64,000 nucleotides of DNA from the NCBI GenBank assembly GCA_024748595.1, contig CP072944.1, positions 1,272,001-1,336,000 of the forward strand, written 5' to 3'. Below the pieces are notes generated by a model. The model saw only the letters and a program-made list of their open reading frames with translations, was not told the origin of the DNA and made no database searches. Of the stretch, positions 9,965 to 21,959 are shown in pieces. Made by a program: the position numbers and the translations under genes. Origin of the DNA: Sodalis sp. Ffu (lineage in GTDB: Bacteria > Pseudomonadota > Gammaproteobacteria > Enterobacterales > Enterobacteriaceae). Within the stretch, counting starts at the first letter, position 1, and every line of letters starts with the position of its first letter.

Positions 9965-11824
9965 ATGAGCTTTAATACAAACAAATACCCGACATTGGCC
10001 CTAGCAGAAAATCCCATAAAACTGCGTCGACTGCCCAAAGATAGTCTGGTGTCTTTATGTGACGAATTGCGACAGTTTCTGCTTAACAGCGTCAGTCGCT
10101 CAAGTGGTCATTTTGCTTCGGGGCTTGGTATGGTAGAGTTGACGGTGGCTCTGCATTACGTCTATGATACGCCGTTTGATCCGTTGATTTGGGATGTTGG
10201 TCATCAAGCCTATCCACATAAAATTTTAACTGGTCGCCGTGATCGCATTGCCTCTATTCGCCAACGTGGCGGATTGCATCCGTTTCCCTGTCGTGATGAA
10301 AGTGAGTATGATACTCTGTCGGTTGGTCACTCCTCCACCTCCATTAGTGCCTGTCTCGGTATGGCGGTAGCTGCGGAGCGAGAAGGGTTGGGTCGCCGTA
10401 CGGTCTGTGTGATAGGTGATGGTGCTATCACTGCAGGGATGGCTTTTGAGGCGATGAATCACGCTGGAGATATTAACTCTGATCTACTGGTTGTGCTTAA
10501 CGATAACGAGATGTCTATTTCGGAGAATGTTGGTGCGCTCAATAACCATCTGGCTCAGATCCTTTCTGGCAAGCTTTATACCACCTTGCGCGAAGGTGGT
10601 AAAAAAGTGCTGTCCAGTATTCCGCCTATAAAGGAGTTGATGAAACGTACCGAAGAGCATATTAAAGGTATGGTGGTGCCGAGTACGCTGTTTGAGGAGC
10701 TGGGTTTTAATTATATCGGCCCTGTGGATGGCCATGACGTGTTAAGTCTGGTGAAAACATTAAAAAATATGCGCAGTATGAAGGGGCCACAGTTGTTGCA
10801 TATCATGACTAAAAAAGGTCGTGGCTACGCCCCGGCGGAGAAAGATCCTATAAGCTGGCATGCAGTGCCGAAGTTCGATCCTGAAATCGGTACATTACCG
10901 AAAAGTGGCAGTGGCATCACCTACTCCACGATTTTTGGCGACTGGCTTTGCGATACGGCAGCTTGCGACGATAAATTGATAGCGATCACACCGGCAATGC
11001 GTGAAGGATCCGGCATGTTGGCTTTTTCACGCCGATATCCCAGTCAATATTTCGATGTGGCCATTGCTGAGCAGCACGCAGTAACTTTTGCTGCCGGGCT
11101 AGCTATTGGAGGTTATAAACCTGTCGTGGCCATTTATTCAACTTTTTTACAGCGAGCCTATGATCAAGTGATCCACGATGTGGCAATTCAGAATTTGCCG
11201 GTATTGTTTGCTATTGATCGCGGGGGTATCGTAGGTGCCGATGGTCAAACCCATCAAGGGGCCTTTGACTTGTCCTATTTACGTTGTATTCCCAATATGG
11301 TGATAATGACGCCGAGCGATGAAAATGAATGTCGGCTTATGCTGCACACTGGTTATCACTATCAAGGTGCTCCGAGCGCTGTACGTTATCCACGCGGCCA
11401 TGGCCCTGGCGTTAAGTTCAGTGAATTATGTGAACTGCCGCTTGGTAAGGGAGTAGTGCGTCGTCAGGGCCGTCATATTTCTATTCTTAACTTTGGTACC
11501 CTGTTAGCGCAGGCACAGGACGTTGCACGCGATCTTGATGCCACTCTGGTGGATATGCGCTTTGTCAAGCCCCTGGACGAAGCGTTGCTCAGCAATCTTG
11601 CTTCTAGTCATCAGGCTCTTGTGACTTTGGAGGAAAACGTGATTATGGGCGGTGCTGGTAGTGGCGTGAATGAATTTTTGATGTGTCAACGTTTGCTGGT
11701 GCCGGTGCTGAATATTGGTCTACCAGATTACTTTATTGCTCAGGGGGGCCAGGATGAGATTCGCACCTATTTGGGCCTTGACAGCGCTGGTATCCGACGA
11801 AAAATTGAGGCTTGGTTGGATTGA
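9965..11824 (+). CDS. dxs: 1-deoxy-D-xylulose-5-phosphate synthase
   Basis: DXS joins pyruvate and glyceraldehyde-3-phosphate using thiamine diphosphate, the first step of the MEP isoprenoid pathway. It has 619 residues against 620 in E. coli. Visible motifs include [13 protein letters not shown], the thiamine-diphosphate signature [13 protein letters not shown]...LNDNEMSI (split here), and the transketolase-like [14 protein letters not shown]. It is 35 bases after ispA. The enzyme needs thiamine diphosphate, yet thiL is decayed nearby, so the cofactor would have to come from elsewhere. Confidence 0.97.
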   Translation: MSFNTNKYPTLALAENPIKLRRLPKDSLVSLCDELRQFLLNSVSRSSGHFASGLGMVELTVALHYVYDTPFDPLIWDVGHQAYPHKILTGRRDRIASIRQRGGLHPFPCRDESEYDTLSVGHSSTSISACLGMAVAAEREGLGRRTVCVIGDGAITAGMAFEAMNHAGDINSDLLVVLNDNEMSISENVGALNNHLAQILSGKLYTTLREGGKKVLSSIPPIKELMKRTEEHIKGMVVPSTLFEELGFNYIGPVDGHDVLSLVKTLKNMRSMKGPQLLHIMTKKGRGYAPAEKDPISWHAVPKFDPEIGTLPKSGSGITYSTIFGDWLCDTAACDDKLIAITPAMREGSGMLAFSRRYPSQYFDVAIAEQHAVTFAAGLAIGGYKPVVAIYSTFLQRAYDQVIHDVAIQNLPVLFAIDRGGIVGADGQTHQGAFDLSYLRCIPNMVIMTPSDENECRLMLHTGYHYQGAPSAVRYPRGHGPGVKFSELCELPLGKGVVRRQGRHISILNFGTLLAQAQDVARDLDATLVDMRFVKPLDEALLSNLASSHQALVTLEENVIMGGAGSGVNEFLMCQRLLVPVLNIGLPDYFIAQGGQDEIRTYLGLDSAGIRRKIEAWLD

Positions 11825-11852
11825 CTTTGGGGGATCACTTTTTATCCAGCAT

Positions 11853-12110
11853 AGGTTTTTGAATAAGTTTAGCTGTGGTAAGGCCTTTTAGCTGAGTTAT
11901 TTTATTCAAAACGCGTATCATGGACATAGCTCCTATAGCTGGGTATCGTAATTTTGCAATGTTAGTAATTTTGCGAAGCATTTTTGAGCACTTTTATTTT
12001 GTCACATTAATCATAATGATTGATGTATTCATAACCTCAGTGGGTCATGTTTGATGATAGTGTTAAAGATTAGTGTTACTTTTACATTAAAAAATTAGAT
12101 TTATTTTAAA
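11853..12110 (-). mobile_element. Internally deleted IS903-like remnant
   Basis: AGGTTTTTGAATAAGTTT (11853-11870) resembles the left terminal repeat. GAGTTATTTTATTCAAAACG followed by CGTATCATGGACATAGC (from about 11893) is the reverse complement of the transposase C-terminus. CATGTTTGATGATAGTGTT near 12047 corresponds to the N-terminal codons. The two ends of the transposase are only about 150 bases apart, so most of the element is deleted. It lies between dxs and yajR, at the other side of the inverted block. Confidence 0.6.
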
Positions 12111-12169
12111 GGTTAGAATTGATTAAAAGCGTGTGATTGAGGTAATTAGTTCAGTTCAATCAATTTCAT

Positions 12170-13555
12170 CTATTGATTGAGGTGTGCGGTGGTTAAAGTT
12201 GTCACTATTTTCTCTAGTGTGGCGCGATTGGTTTGTTTTGTATTTACTTTTATATAGGCGCTGTGCTCTTCAGTAAAAACCATGACCTCAGTTACCCCTG
12301 GTTGCGTCTGTAAATGTAGCGTCAAATTTTCGTTAACAGTGACATGATCAGGTAGCTTAATGCGTAAGCTGCTAACATAAGGTGGTTCGCGCAACGTAGC
12401 GCTTACTATCCACCATACTAGGGCTAATATTGCTTCTGTTATAAGCACCAGCCAAGCTCCCTGTATCTGTAATAGCCAGCCGCTCAGTATACCGCCGAAG
12501 GCTGTGCCGAGAAATTGGCTAGTCGAGTAAACGCCCATGGCGGTGCCTTTGTAACCTGCCGGCGACTCCTTGCTAATAAGCGAGGGTAAAATTGCTTCCA
12601 TTATGTTGAATGCCAAGAAAAATAATTGAATACCGGCGAACAGGATCCAAAGGTGTGTTCCAGAGGTTAGCAAGACAATTTCGGCACAAAATAGCATAGT
12701 AATGCAGCCTAGAAATATTTGTTTTATGCAGAGTTTTGCTTCAACGTAGATAATAAGAGGTACCATCGCAGTCAAGGAGACCAGCATGGTGATCAGATAG
12801 ATTTTCCATTGTTCGGCGGGGATAAAGCCAGCGCTTGCCATCATTGGCGGTAGAGCGATGAAATTGGACATTAACATAGCGTGTAGGCAAGAGATTCCAA
12901 AGTTTATTTTTAATAATTGTGGATTAGTTAGCACTTTACCGAAGCTTCTACGTACGATGTTCGATTCACGGTTAAGTATATGGTTGGTAGAAGAAGGGAT
13001 TACTGATAGGGTAAGAACTATGCCCGTTAATGCTAACGCGGTAATGCCCCAAAATAGACCATGCAAGCCTAGAGAATGGGTGATAATTGGTCCCAACACC
13101 ATTGCAATGGTGAATGTGATGCCAAAGCTGATACCAATAAACGCCATAGCTTTGGTGCGGATCTTTTCACGGGTTAAATCCGATAGCAATGCCATCACGA
13201 CGGCAGCGATAGCACCCGATCCTTGTAGCGCTCGCCCGAGTATTAAACCCCATATAGCATCTGTCACGGCGGCGATGATACTGCCAGCTGCGAAGATTAT
13301 TAATCCACCCACAATAAGTGGTTTACGTCCAACCTTGTCAGACATCAGGCCAAGTGGAATTTGAAAAATTGCCTGTGTTAATCCATAAATGCCAATTGCT
13401 AGCCCGATTAATGATTCACTAGCCCCTTGAAGGGCCATACCATAGGTGGTTAAAACAGGTAAAACTATAAACATGCCTAACATGCGCAATGAAAATATTG
13501 TACCTAAACCCCAGATGGCACGTAACTCCATGCTGGTCATTTTATTGTCGTTCAT
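12170..13555 (-). CDS. yajR: Major facilitator superfamily transporter YajR
   Basis: This is an inner-membrane secondary transporter with twelve predicted membrane helices and a C-terminal ferredoxin-like cytoplasmic domain (about the last 70 residues, from PPYVSSLRIK). It has 461 residues against about 454 in E. coli YajR. The MFS signature between helices 2 and 3 is visible as GLMSDKVGRKPLIVGG. SPAGYKGTAMGVYSTSQFLG is also conserved. The physiological substrate is not firmly known. It is upstream of the cyo operon as in E. coli. It is unusual for such an exporter to survive reduction. Confidence 0.93.
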   Translation of the reverse strand: MNDNKMTSMELRAIWGLGTIFSLRMLGMFIVLPVLTTYGMALQGASESLIGLAIGIYGLTQAIFQIPLGLMSDKVGRKPLIVGGLIIFAAGSIIAAVTDAIWGLILGRALQGSGAIAAVVMALLSDLTREKIRTKAMAFIGISFGITFTIAMVLGPIITHSLGLHGLFWGITALALTGIVLTLSVIPSSTNHILNRESNIVRRSFGKVLTNPQLLKINFGISCLHAMLMSNFIALPPMMASAGFIPAEQWKIYLITMLVSLTAMVPLIIYVEAKLCIKQIFLGCITMLFCAEIVLLTSGTHLWILFAGIQLFFLAFNIMEAILPSLISKESPAGYKGTAMGVYSTSQFLGTAFGGILSGWLLQIQGAWLVLITEAILALVWWIVSATLREPPYVSSLRIKLPDHVTVNENLTLHLQTQPGVTEVMVFTEEHSAYIKVNTKQTNRATLEKIVTTLTTAHLNQ

Positions 13556-13584
13556 TAAATTCCTATATTATTTTATCATGAATA

Positions 13585-14026
13585 GTCTTTATTAAAAGAT
13601 TTAGCTGTTACCGAGTTTTTTAGTTTAAAGGTTGTTCATATAACCTGTTTGGTAATATCAAAAGTTTATTAAAGAGTTATTTTATTTGTGATATGGTTAT
13701 TTTTGCCAGAGCGTATTATTGGTATCTTATCTTTTATTTTTAATGTTCATAGACTTTATTAAATATTTATTAATCGTTGTTTTATTTTTATCTAGTTGTA
13801 TGGAGTTTTTTCGGTTGTGTTTATTTTTATTTTAACAATATGATAGTATCGTATTAAACGACTTTTCTTTTTAGTAGTTTTATTATATTACATATTAGCA
13901 ATAATGACTGAAGTATTCAATCATTGTTTTGGTTAGTTGCGTTTGATGATGATATTTTATAGTTTTTTAATTCCTGATTTTAAATTATGTTTTATCATGA
14001 AGAGGTTTTTTGATTTATTAAAGTTG
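13585..14026 (-). mobile_element. Deleted IS903-like remnant between yajR and cyoE
   Basis: Left end GTCTTTATTAAAAGATTT (13585-13602) and right end near GATTTATTAAAG (from 14012) resemble the terminal repeats. GAGTTATTTTATTTGTGATA near 13674 is the C-terminal block and GCGTTTGATGATGATATT near 13938 the N-terminal block, both on the minus strand. The element is shortened to about 440 bases. It would be downstream of cyoE. Confidence 0.6.
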
Positions 14027-14110
14027 GTGAAATGTTTAAAAATATGGTACTGGTGGAACATTGGGATGCGAGGGCATGGCGTATCTGATTACTAAAAATA
14101 TTATTTAGAG

Positions 14111-15001
14111 TCACCAGCAGCAGGAGATGAGTCCATGTGAAGCTGGTACCATGCAGTCCACGGACATCATCACGCTCAGGGAAGTGATTGCAATAATGGA
14201 GAAAATGAATAGTTTTCTTGCCCAGGCTTTATCGTCATTGGAAGACTTATAGCCCTGCAATGCCATACCTAGCCACCAAAGGCTAATCGAGGCAGCAGTA
14301 ATCAGATATTTGTAACCTGTATATCCGCTCAATGTCAGCATCAATGTTGCTAGCATAAAACCGATTATATATAGGATGATATGGTGTTTGGTCACGGAGA
14401 TTCCGTGTTTTACCGGTAAGACTGGAATCGACGCTGTTTGATAATCTTTGAGGTGGAAAATCGCAATGGCGTAGGAGTGAGGCATTTGCCATAAGCTGAA
14501 GATTAGCAATAAAATTAGAGCTCCGATATCAAATTGATTACTGACGGCGCAATAACCGATTACTGGTGGTGCCGAGCCGGATAGACTTCCGATAAGTGTG
14601 CTGTGGACCGTTTTACGTTTCATGTATAGACTATAAATACCGACATAGACGATAAAGCCCATGATCGCCAACCACATTACCAACGGGTTGGCTGCTAGAT
14701 ACAATAATGAAAAGCCGATAATACCCAGGATAGTAGCGTAAATCAGACTTGCTTTTGGAGAGATGAGTTTTTTTACTAGTATTCTGTTTTTAGTCCTTTC
14801 CATTTTCTGGTCGATATCACGATCGATAAAGTTGTTAAAAACACAACCTGAGGCAACCATCAGTGAAACACCGATCAAAGTGACGAGCAACAGTGTATAA
14901 TCAATCTGGCCTTTCGCGGCCAATAAAAATCCCCCGATGACAGAAATTAAATTACCCAAAATAATTTTTGGTTTTGTTATTTGCAGGTATTGCTTAATCA
15001 T
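14111..15001 (-). CDS. cyoE: Protohaem IX farnesyltransferase (haem O synthase)
   Basis: CyoE attaches a farnesyl group to haem B to make haem O for cytochrome bo oxidase. It has 296 residues, the E. coli length. It is a polytopic inner-membrane protein with about seven to nine helices. The prenyl-diphosphate-binding motif NNFIDRDID and the second loop [17 protein letters not shown] are intact. It is the last gene of cyoABCDE, 17 bases after cyoD. The substrates would come from IspA and from the haem pathway genes hemF and hemG in this window. Confidence 0.96.
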   Translation of the reverse strand: MIKQYLQITKPKIILGNLISVIGGFLLAAKGQIDYTLLLVTLIGVSLMVASGCVFNNFIDRDIDQKMERTKNRILVKKLISPKASLIYATILGIIGFSLLYLAANPLVMWLAIMGFIVYVGIYSLYMKRKTVHSTLIGSLSGSAPPVIGYCAVSNQFDIGALILLLIFSLWQMPHSYAIAIFHLKDYQTASIPVLPVKHGISVTKHHIILYIIGFMLATLMLTLSGYTGYKYLITAASISLWWLGMALQGYKSSNDDKAWARKLFIFSIIAITSLSVMMSVDCMVPASHGLISCCW

Positions 15002-15018
15002 TGTCGTTATTCTGTTAG

Positions 15019-15354
15019 TTAATGGGTCATTAAGTTATAGTTGAGGTACCACATAATCCATAAGGAACCCACGACAAAAATAGCGATGATTAATAACGTA
15101 AACATAAATGCTATCAAGTTCCACTGTTGCTCTGACGATGTGTTGAGATGTAGAAAATAGATCAAATGAATTAAAATCTGAACCACTGCACAAATCACTA
15201 TCACCGCAATCAGTGTATTTTTACTTGCGGAATTATTCATTACCATGGCGAACGGAATTATCGTTAAGATGATGGAAAGAATAAAACCAGTTAAATAAGA
15301 CTTATGGTTGCTGTGTTGGTGATCGCCTGTATGTTTTGTAGTGGCATTACTCAT
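15019..15354 (-). CDS. cyoD: Cytochrome bo ubiquinol oxidase subunit IV
   Basis: CyoD is a small membrane subunit with three predicted helices that assists assembly of the CuB site in subunit I. It has 111 residues against 109 in E. coli. Conserved stretches are [16 protein letters not shown] and the C-terminal [11 protein letters not shown] chose the ATG at 15354, which overlaps the cyoC stop as TAATG, over an upstream in-frame start inside cyoC. Confidence 0.95.
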   Translation of the reverse strand: MSNATTKHTGDHQHSNHKSYLTGFILSIILTIIPFAMVMNNSASKNTLIAVIVICAVVQILIHLIYFLHLNTSSEQQWNLIAFMFTLLIIAIFVVGSLWIMWYLNYNLMTH

Positions 15355-15959
15355 TAAAGCGCTCCCATTAAGTATACTACGGTAAATACGCAAATCCATA
15401 TCACATCAAGAAAATGCCAGAATAAGCTCAGGCATTTAAGACGAATTTGGTTGATTGATGTCAGACCTCTCCGAGAAATGTGCATCATCATCACCAAGAT
15501 CCAAATAAAGCCGGAAGTTACGTGGAGACCGTGGGTTGCCACCAGCGTAAAGAAGCTGGAAAGGAACGCGCTGTGATTTGGACCGTAACCTTTTGAAATT
15601 AGATGATAAAATTCGTAAAGTTCCATGCATATAAAACATAGGCCAAACAGGGATGTCAGGCCTAGCCAAGTATTAACTTGAGCTTTATTGCCACGGTTCA
15701 TAGCTAAGATGGTCATACCATAAGTGATACTACTGAATAGTAGAAAAAATGTTTCCACTAAAACAAATGGAAGTTCAAAAATATCTTTTCCCGACGGGCC
15801 ATTTGCCACGTTATTGCTCAATACAGCATAGGTTGCAAATAGGGTAGCGAACAAAATACAATCGCTCATTAGGTAGATCCAAAAACCGAACACTTTTATA
15901 GCTCCCACGTCGTGGGAGCTATGTTTGGTACGAGGATTGGATAAAATGTTAGTTGACAT
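15354..15959 (-). CDS. cyoC: Cytochrome bo ubiquinol oxidase subunit III
   Basis: CyoC is the five-helix subunit III of cytochrome bo oxidase. It has 201 residues against 204 in E. coli. [32 protein letters not shown] and the C-terminal [20 protein letters not shown] are conserved. The histidine-rich N-terminus of E. coli is shortened. It overlaps cyoB by 11 bases and cyoD by one base, so translation is coupled. Confidence 0.95.
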   Translation of the reverse strand: MSTNILSNPRTKHSSHDVGAIKVFGFWIYLMSDCILFATLFATYAVLSNNVANGPSGKDIFELPFVLVETFFLLFSSITYGMTILAMNRGNKAQVNTWLGLTSLFGLCFICMELYEFYHLISKGYGPNHSAFLSSFFTLVATHGLHVTSGFIWILVMMMHISRRGLTSINQIRLKCLSLFWHFLDVIWICVFTVVYLMGAL

Positions 15960-17943
15960 TTTTCACGCTCGTTTCACTGATTTGTTTAAAGTACCGGTTT
16001 TCGATACGTTCAATTTCCTCTTCCAGTACGTAGTAATCTACGTCTTCGTTGAAGCTATGAATTATCCAGATCACGATCATGCCGGTAAAGCCGATAATTG
16101 CTAGCCACCAGATATGCCAGATCATGGCGAAACCAAATATTAAAATGAAGGATGAGATAATCACGCTGGCACCAGTATTCTTTGGCATATGGATAGATTT
16201 ATAAGCCCTTGGTTTCTGGTAAGCGCTACCATTTTCCTTCATTTTCCAGAATACGTCGTGTTGGTTGTTAACTTGCGGCACAATGGCAAAGTTATAAAAT
16301 GGTGGAGGGGAGGAGGTTGCCCACTCCAGAGTACGGCCGTCCCATGGATCGCCGGTCAAGTCGCGGTTCTGATTGCGTTCGCGTACGCTGACTATAATCT
16401 GCAATACCTGGCATAGTATGCCCAGTGCAATCAACGCTACTCCGCTGGCTGCGACTATCAATAGTGGATGGAATACCGGGTCGATCTGCTGGCTTAAACG
16501 ACGGGTCATTCCCATAAAGCCTAGGGCGTATAGTGGCATAAATGCCACATAAAAACCGGTTATCCATAACCAGAAAGCGCGTTTACCCCATGTTTCGTTC
16601 AGTGTATAACCAAACGCTTTTGGGAACCAATAAGTCATACCGGCAAAACAGCCAAACACTACGCCGCCGATAATGACGTTATGAAAGTGGGCTATTAGGA
16701 ACAGACTGTTGTGTAGAACGAAGTCAGCGCCAGGCACGGCCAGCAGCACCCCGGTCATACCGCCAATAGAAAAGGTTATAATAAATCCAAGTGTCCACAG
16801 CATGGCCGAGTTAAAGACGATTCGTCCATGGTACATGGTGAACAGCCAGTTAAAGATCTTCACCCCAGTAGGTATGGCAATAATCATTGTCATGATGCCA
16901 AAAAAAGCGTTGACGTTGGCGCCGGAACCCATGGTAAAGAAGTGGTGCAGCCATACGCAGAATGATAGCACAGTAATGGCTATGGTCGCGTATACTAGAG
17001 AGGTATAGCCAAATAGGCTTTTTTTTGAAAAGGTGGCGACGACTTCAGAGAAGACACCGAATACCGGCAGTACTAGAATATATACTTCTGGATGGCCCCA
17101 TGCCCAAAATAGGTTTACATACATCATCATATTACCACCTAAATCATTGGTGAAAAAATGAGTGCCAAGATATCGGTCTAGGGTTAGCAAAATGATAGTA
17201 ACGGTCAAGATGGGAAATGCGGCAATGATCAGTATATTGGTACATAAGGCAGTCCATGTAAATACCGGCATTTTCATCATCGGCATTCCGGGGGCACGCA
17301 TACGCAAAATGGTAGTAAAGAAGTTCACGCCGGTTAGAGTTGTACCGATACCGGCAATCTGAATACTCCAGATCCAGTAATCAACCCCGACGCCGGGACT
17401 GTATTCTTTGCCTGCTAACGGTGGATACGCTACCCAGCCGGTTTGGGCGAATTCACCAATTCCGAGAGAGATATTGATAAGAATAACGCCGACTATGAAA
17501 AGCCAGAAGCTCAGGGAGTTCAAAAACGGGAAAGCTACGTCGCGTGCACCAATTTGCAGCGGTACCGCTAGGTTCATCAAGCCGACCACAAACGGCATCG
17601 CCATGAATATAATCATAATAACTCCATGAGCGGTGACCACCTGGTCATAATGGTGCGCTGTCAGGAAGCCAGCTTCACCGGCTGATGCAAGCGTTTGTTG
17701 TGAACGTATCATGATGGCATCAGCGAAGCCGCGCAGCAGCATCACGAACGCGACGATGATATACATGATGCCAATTTTTTTATGGTCTAACGAGGTAAAC
17801 CATTCATTCCAAAGATACTGCCATTTATCAAAATAAGTAATGGCAGCTACCAGCATTATGGTAATGAGAATGATGGTGGCGACGGTAACCATAATGATCG
17901 GTTCATGATACGGAACCGAATCAAGCGTTAATTTTCCGAACAT
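15949..17943 (-). CDS. cyoB: Cytochrome bo ubiquinol oxidase subunit I
   Basis: CyoB is the catalytic proton-pumping subunit of the haem-copper quinol oxidase. It has 664 residues against 663 in E. coli. The haem ligands are visible in TAHGVIM and in IAHFHNVI. The CuB histidines with the cross-linked tyrosine are visible in WGHPEVYIL and LHHFF. About fifteen membrane helices are expected. It is embedded in cyoABCDE. Keeping the full operon implies aerobic respiration with ubiquinol. Confidence 0.97.
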   Translation of the reverse strand: MFGKLTLDSVPYHEPIIMVTVATIILITIMLVAAITYFDKWQYLWNEWFTSLDHKKIGIMYIIVAFVMLLRGFADAIMIRSQQTLASAGEAGFLTAHHYDQVVTAHGVIMIIFMAMPFVVGLMNLAVPLQIGARDVAFPFLNSLSFWLFIVGVILINISLGIGEFAQTGWVAYPPLAGKEYSPGVGVDYWIWSIQIAGIGTTLTGVNFFTTILRMRAPGMPMMKMPVFTWTALCTNILIIAAFPILTVTIILLTLDRYLGTHFFTNDLGGNMMMYVNLFWAWGHPEVYILVLPVFGVFSEVVATFSKKSLFGYTSLVYATIAITVLSFCVWLHHFFTMGSGANVNAFFGIMTMIIAIPTGVKIFNWLFTMYHGRIVFNSAMLWTLGFIITFSIGGMTGVLLAVPGADFVLHNSLFLIAHFHNVIIGGVVFGCFAGMTYWFPKAFGYTLNETWGKRAFWLWITGFYVAFMPLYALGFMGMTRRLSQQIDPVFHPLLIVAASGVALIALGILCQVLQIIVSVRERNQNRDLTGDPWDGRTLEWATSSPPPFYNFAIVPQVNNQHDVFWKMKENGSAYQKPRAYKSIHMPKNTGASVIISSFILIFGFAMIWHIWWLAIIGFTGMIVIWIIHSFNEDVDYYVLEEEIERIENRYFKQISETSVKNVN

Positions 17944-17955
17944 TATTTTTATTCC

Positions 17956-18882
17956 TCAGTATCTGAGTGTGAGTGTGCATCCATGTGTATCTCCATTTCT
18001 TTCGTTGGTGGTGGGAAGGCTCCTCCCTTTGCTCATGAATTTGTCTATTATATTGTGGAAGATATCAGGTTTAACGTTGGAGAAGTACTTAACTGGATGG
18101 TATTCGCTCGGCGTAGCCAATTGCTCGTAAGCAGTCATATTATTGAGCTGATTTGGTGAAGATTTGATTGTTTGTATCCATTTATCAAATTCTGCCTGAT
18201 TTTGAGTGGCGATAGCGGTGAATTTCATGCCGGGAAATCCTCGTCCGCTGAAGTTCGATGAAATGCCTTTGTAGTTTCCAGGCTCGTTGGCAATCAGGTT
18301 TAACGTTGAATGCATACCGGCCATAGCGTATATCTGGCTGCCTAGTTGGGGGATAAAGAAGGAGTTCATTACCGAATTGGAAGTAATTTCGAATTTCACT
18401 GGTACATTTGTTGGGAAAGCGATTTCATTGACCGTTGCGATGCCTTGCTCCGGATAGATAAATAGCCACTTCCAGTCAAGGGCGATGACTTGAATAGTTA
18501 TCGGCTTGGTGTCAGAGGTGATATGGTTGCTTGGATCCAGTGCATGGGTTGATTTCCAGGTCAGGATGGCTAGAAAAATAATGATCAGGATCGGTACTGA
18601 CCATACTACCAATTCCACTTTGTTGGATTGAGACCAGTTAGGGCTGTAGGTCGCCTTGGTATTTGACGAACGATATTTGATGGCAAAGATAATTGACATG
18701 GCGATAGCAGGTACCACTACGATCAGCATCAGCCCTAGGGCAGTCAGTATTAACGAACGTTGCTCTACTCCAATTTGTCCTTTTGGGTTCATTAACACCA
18801 TATGACTGCAACCATTAAGTAATGTCGCTGCAGTAAATGTTAACAAAATTTTTAAATTTTTATTGTATTTTATAAGTTTCAT
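17956..18882 (-). CDS. cyoA: Cytochrome bo ubiquinol oxidase subunit II
   Basis: CyoA is the membrane-anchored periplasmic subunit II. It has 308 residues against 315 in E. coli. A lipoprotein signal with the lipobox LLNGC places the acylated cysteine at residue 25. Two membrane helices follow, then a cupredoxin domain with [20 protein letters not shown] and [17 protein letters not shown]. The copper-A ligands are absent, as expected for a quinol oxidase. The E. coli tail rich in histidine and methionine is replaced by a short unrelated tail. It is the first gene of the operon. Confidence 0.95.
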   Translation of the reverse strand: MKLIKYNKNLKILLTFTAATLLNGCSHMVLMNPKGQIGVEQRSLILTALGLMLIVVVPAIAMSIIFAIKYRSSNTKATYSPNWSQSNKVELVVWSVPILIIIFLAILTWKSTHALDPSNHITSDTKPITIQVIALDWKWLFIYPEQGIATVNEIAFPTNVPVKFEITSNSVMNSFFIPQLGSQIYAMAGMHSTLNLIANEPGNYKGISSNFSGRGFPGMKFTAIATQNQAEFDKWIQTIKSSPNQLNNMTAYEQLATPSEYHPVKYFSNVKPDIFHNIIDKFMSKGRSLPTTNERNGDTHGCTLTLRY

Positions 18883-19229
18883 CTAACGATCTCAATAAAA
18901 GGTACTCTAATGTCTTTTTTATAGAGAAACATTTTACGAGAAAATTGCAATACTGTAAACACGATTAAGTTGATATCAAAAACATGTTTCTATATTTTAT
19001 CGTCATAAATTATTGATTAGAAATTATAAAAGAATAAGGTAAATAGTTTTGTTTTATGTTGTTAACAAATTAATATTATTTTTATAAGTACATTGTAAAA
19101 TTACAAAGAGTAGATATAAATTTAGATAAATAGTAGCACAACATTTTATATTTATAATATAATAGTAATTAAATAAATTTGTGGTTGCTAATTATTTTTA
19201 TTATAATATTTTCAATATATTTGTGAAAA

Positions 19230-19770
19230 GCATATTAGCAGAGTTATTTTATTTAATGCACGTACTATCGATATGGCTTGCTTTATTTGGGCATTATAAT
19301 TTTGTAGTATCATGTTCTATCGAACAGCTATTTTATTAGTGATATAGAGAGGACCTATGGTATTAGAGTTTTTGTTTTCCGTGGTCATTATTTTGCTTAA
19401 ACGTTAATTTTCAAGAGCTATATTTTACCAGTATAAGCTAATCAGCAGACGATCATGACTACCATACTTATTATAATTTTGTTGATGTGGTTCTTTTAAT
19501 CTTTAGGCATGTTTTTGGATGCTTCTAGTTTATAGTGTTTCTGCATTTATAATTGATTCAGTGGGGAGGGGTATTATTAGAGTTAATGCATGGAATTTAT
19601 GCGTTAGAGCCGGTTTTTTAATCGTATATTTTCTACTGAGTGGTTTGATTATGTCATGATAGGTAGCAATGGTTGAAAGATCCAACTATAACGTTATTCG
19701 TCCACGTTTGATGAGTGTTTTATTTCCAATTAATGATTTAAAATTTATATCTTTGATAGTTAAAACAGTA
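19230..19770 (-). mobile_element. Decayed IS903-like element
   Basis: GCAGAGTTATTTTATTTAAT (from 19238) followed by GCACGTACTATCGATATGGC is the reverse-complemented transposase C-terminus. CCACGTTTGATGAGTGTTTT near 19702 is the N-terminal block. The distance is shorter than a full element (about 1 kb), so parts are missing. Terminal repeats are not clear. Confidence 0.55.
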
Positions 19771-19779
19771 CAATTGGCT

Positions 19780-20260
19780 GTGCATTTTATGCACTGTTAA
19801 TTTAGGAGACACTTAATCACACTCAATATCATTTCGTTGTGATTAGTCGGCGCTGTTGCCGGCATCGATCACAGTGCGGTTTTTAGTCACTTGCTTTCGC
19901 CCAGTAATTAAAATTGAATATATTTGCCTGTAACAAGTAGCAAATAGTAGGGTGCAAATATGCGTCTCGGATCAAAAAGGATAATCAACATTAATATAAG
20001 AGGCGTCATTGCAGTTGAAGAAGCGCGTCGGTTCGATTATTAATATCAGTTTGGTTATCGTTAGCGACGTGTAACTTAAACATATGCCTGTCCCGTCATT
20101 AGAAAAACTAATGGTTTTGAATTTAGCTGTTGGCCGTTGGTAAGCCCGTTCGTAACAGCGCGAAAGTCAAGTTAAGAAACTTTTGGAACATCTTATTTAT
20201 TTGAATGATAAGAAATTCGTTATTAAAAGTTGTTTAACCTATTAGTGTGATAAAAAGCAT
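19780..20260. other. Unrecognised spacer upstream of clpP
   Basis: This stretch has somewhat higher G+C than its surroundings (for example around 19840-19900 and 20010-20160), which suggests decayed coding sequence. I tried bolA, tig, yajG and ampG, the E. coli neighbours here, and could not make a convincing match. Confidence 0.4.
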
Positions 20261-20266
20261 ATTCAG

Positions 20267-20350
20267 CAGAGTTATTTTCATGGGTTGTTTCATGAGCATG
20301 AATTTTCTTTACCTCTTGGATCGTAATATGGTTAATATTGTAAGTGTGCG
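20267..20350 (-). mobile_element. IS903-like transposase C-terminal fragment
   Basis: GCAGAGTTATTTTCATGGG and the following 60 bases parallel the C-terminal block of the copy at 19238. It points in the same direction. No terminal repeat or N-terminal part is visible. Confidence 0.4.
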
Positions 20351-20546
20351 CTGGTACTCGAGATTTTTGTTTTTTTAATATTTATTCTTTCTATTAAATA
20401 TTGATTGGCTAGTGTTTGATTTATATAAGCGTGTTGAGTAATCCTAGACTATTTTATAATAGAGGAGTGATAACAATTTGGTTTTATCTAGCAGAGTGTC
20501 GAGACTAATTAATGAAGGAGATCCCTAATTCTTCCAAAGATCTTTT

Positions 20547-20960
20547 ATGGTAAGGCAAAATTTAAAATGATTAACTGGGCGAGTTACAACAACGCCATTT
20601 TAAATATGGATCACTGATATTAGTTGGGTATTTTTAGCTTTGCTGCTTGATAAAATCGCTCATAAAGAGCAGCGTTTAACTACGCTATTCATCAGATATG
20701 GTAGTTACCATAGATAATGATGTTTAAATGAATATTTTTTATGCTGTTTAGCTTATACTTGCATTAATAATAACGTGCTAAAAATGTTAATGTTATTGAT
20801 AAAAAATCAATACGTGGCGACATTGCTTTGTTTGACGCTATTGGATTAAAAATTTTTAGAAACTTTGAATAATATAGATTCAGAAGCGTGAGCTGGCAGT
20901 TTGTAAAAGATGCTAAAAAATTAAAGTTACTACTGATTAAGATTTATGATACGCCTGGTA
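20547..20960 (+). mobile_element. Decayed IS903-like transposase
   Basis: The ATG at 20547 opens MVRQN, then one frame over INWASYNNAIL (compare IS903 TNWPAYNNAL). Further on, DKKSIRGDIALFDAIGLKIF near 20800-20855 matches the IS903 stretch around RGEISHLVIDGTGLKVF. A degraded version of the TDAQA block follows near 20870, and TTATGATACGCC near 20945 recalls the AYDTR codons. Stops and frameshifts are frequent. Confidence 0.65.
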
Positions 20961-21955
20961 GCTAATATTATGAGAAGATTGCTATCTTTATTCAAGCTAC
21001 CTTATAATGATCTTTATTTAGGTGTATGAAGGGTAAAAATTATCGAGATTGCTAGCGAGAGGAAATGTGTAAATAAGAATAGTATGCAACCGTTTTTATT
21101 TGTTTTAATGGCTACTTAGAGGAGAACATAATGGAACTATTGCAGCTGGAATAATGGCTGGAGTTATTTTAAGGACGTTAAACAATATTGATTAGGAGCT
21201 AAATCAATCGATATTGGTCTATTATCGTGATATTAGTTGATTAGAGGTGCTATTATGTCTACTAGTTAAATTGGATGAGCAGAATAATACCTCTCGAATA
21301 GTTTTCTATTGAAAGAAAGGTCTCCCTCATTTATTGAGACAGGGGAGTGACGTTAGACATGTCAAGAAGTTGCGTCAGGACATGTGTAGCAGCAGATAAC
21401 AGCCTTTTTTACCATCGTTAGTGTTAATGGTCGAGCGTGGTTTTTACAGCATCCGTTGCCATAGACATATTTATGCTAGAGTTATTCGGTTTGTCGTTGT
21501 GCATATGGCGGATCACTTAAATGTGTCATTTTATAGTGTGGCCATTTGGCATTAATATGATTCTGGTAACTACCATGTGGGATACATCCATTTTGATGAT
21601 TGTATCAGTTTGGTTTGTTCAGTTTATTCTAGGAATAACCATGTCTACCTTTTTAGCTCATTACTGTGCATTATTAAAATATCTTTATGGAAAGCTTTGC
21701 ATGAGATTTTTGTTATAACTGATCGCAAGTATCGTATATTTTTCACTGTTGGAGGATTTATTGAATAAATTGGATTTTGTAGTAAAGCATTAATTTTAAA
21801 TTTTTTATGATAAGGTTTACAATACTAATTAGGCGATCTGCAATAAGTCCTGCATCAACATGGTTTACCAATTAACATTTGTGGATATTTATCCTTTGGG
21901 TATAAGCAAAAAATGTTTCAAAAGAGTAGTATTTAACTACTTTTATTAACCAATG
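20961..21955. other. Unrecognised spacer with short open frames
   Basis: Two overlapping open frames of 63-65 codons near 21521-21768 have no recognisable product and an AT-driven composition. I see no terminal repeats or RNA genes. tig would be expected near here in E. coli, but no trace could be identified. Confidence 0.4.
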
Positions 21956-21959
21956 TTCC

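Noticed and set aside
15900-15921. Inverted repeat GCTCCCAC/GTGGGAGC
   Set aside because: It lies inside the N-terminal codons of cyoC, so a regulatory role is not needed to explain it.
21521-21768. Two overlapping hydrophobic open frames of 63-65 codons
   Set aside because: They overlap in different frames, have no ribosome-binding site and no recognisable product. Hydrophobicity follows from T-rich DNA.
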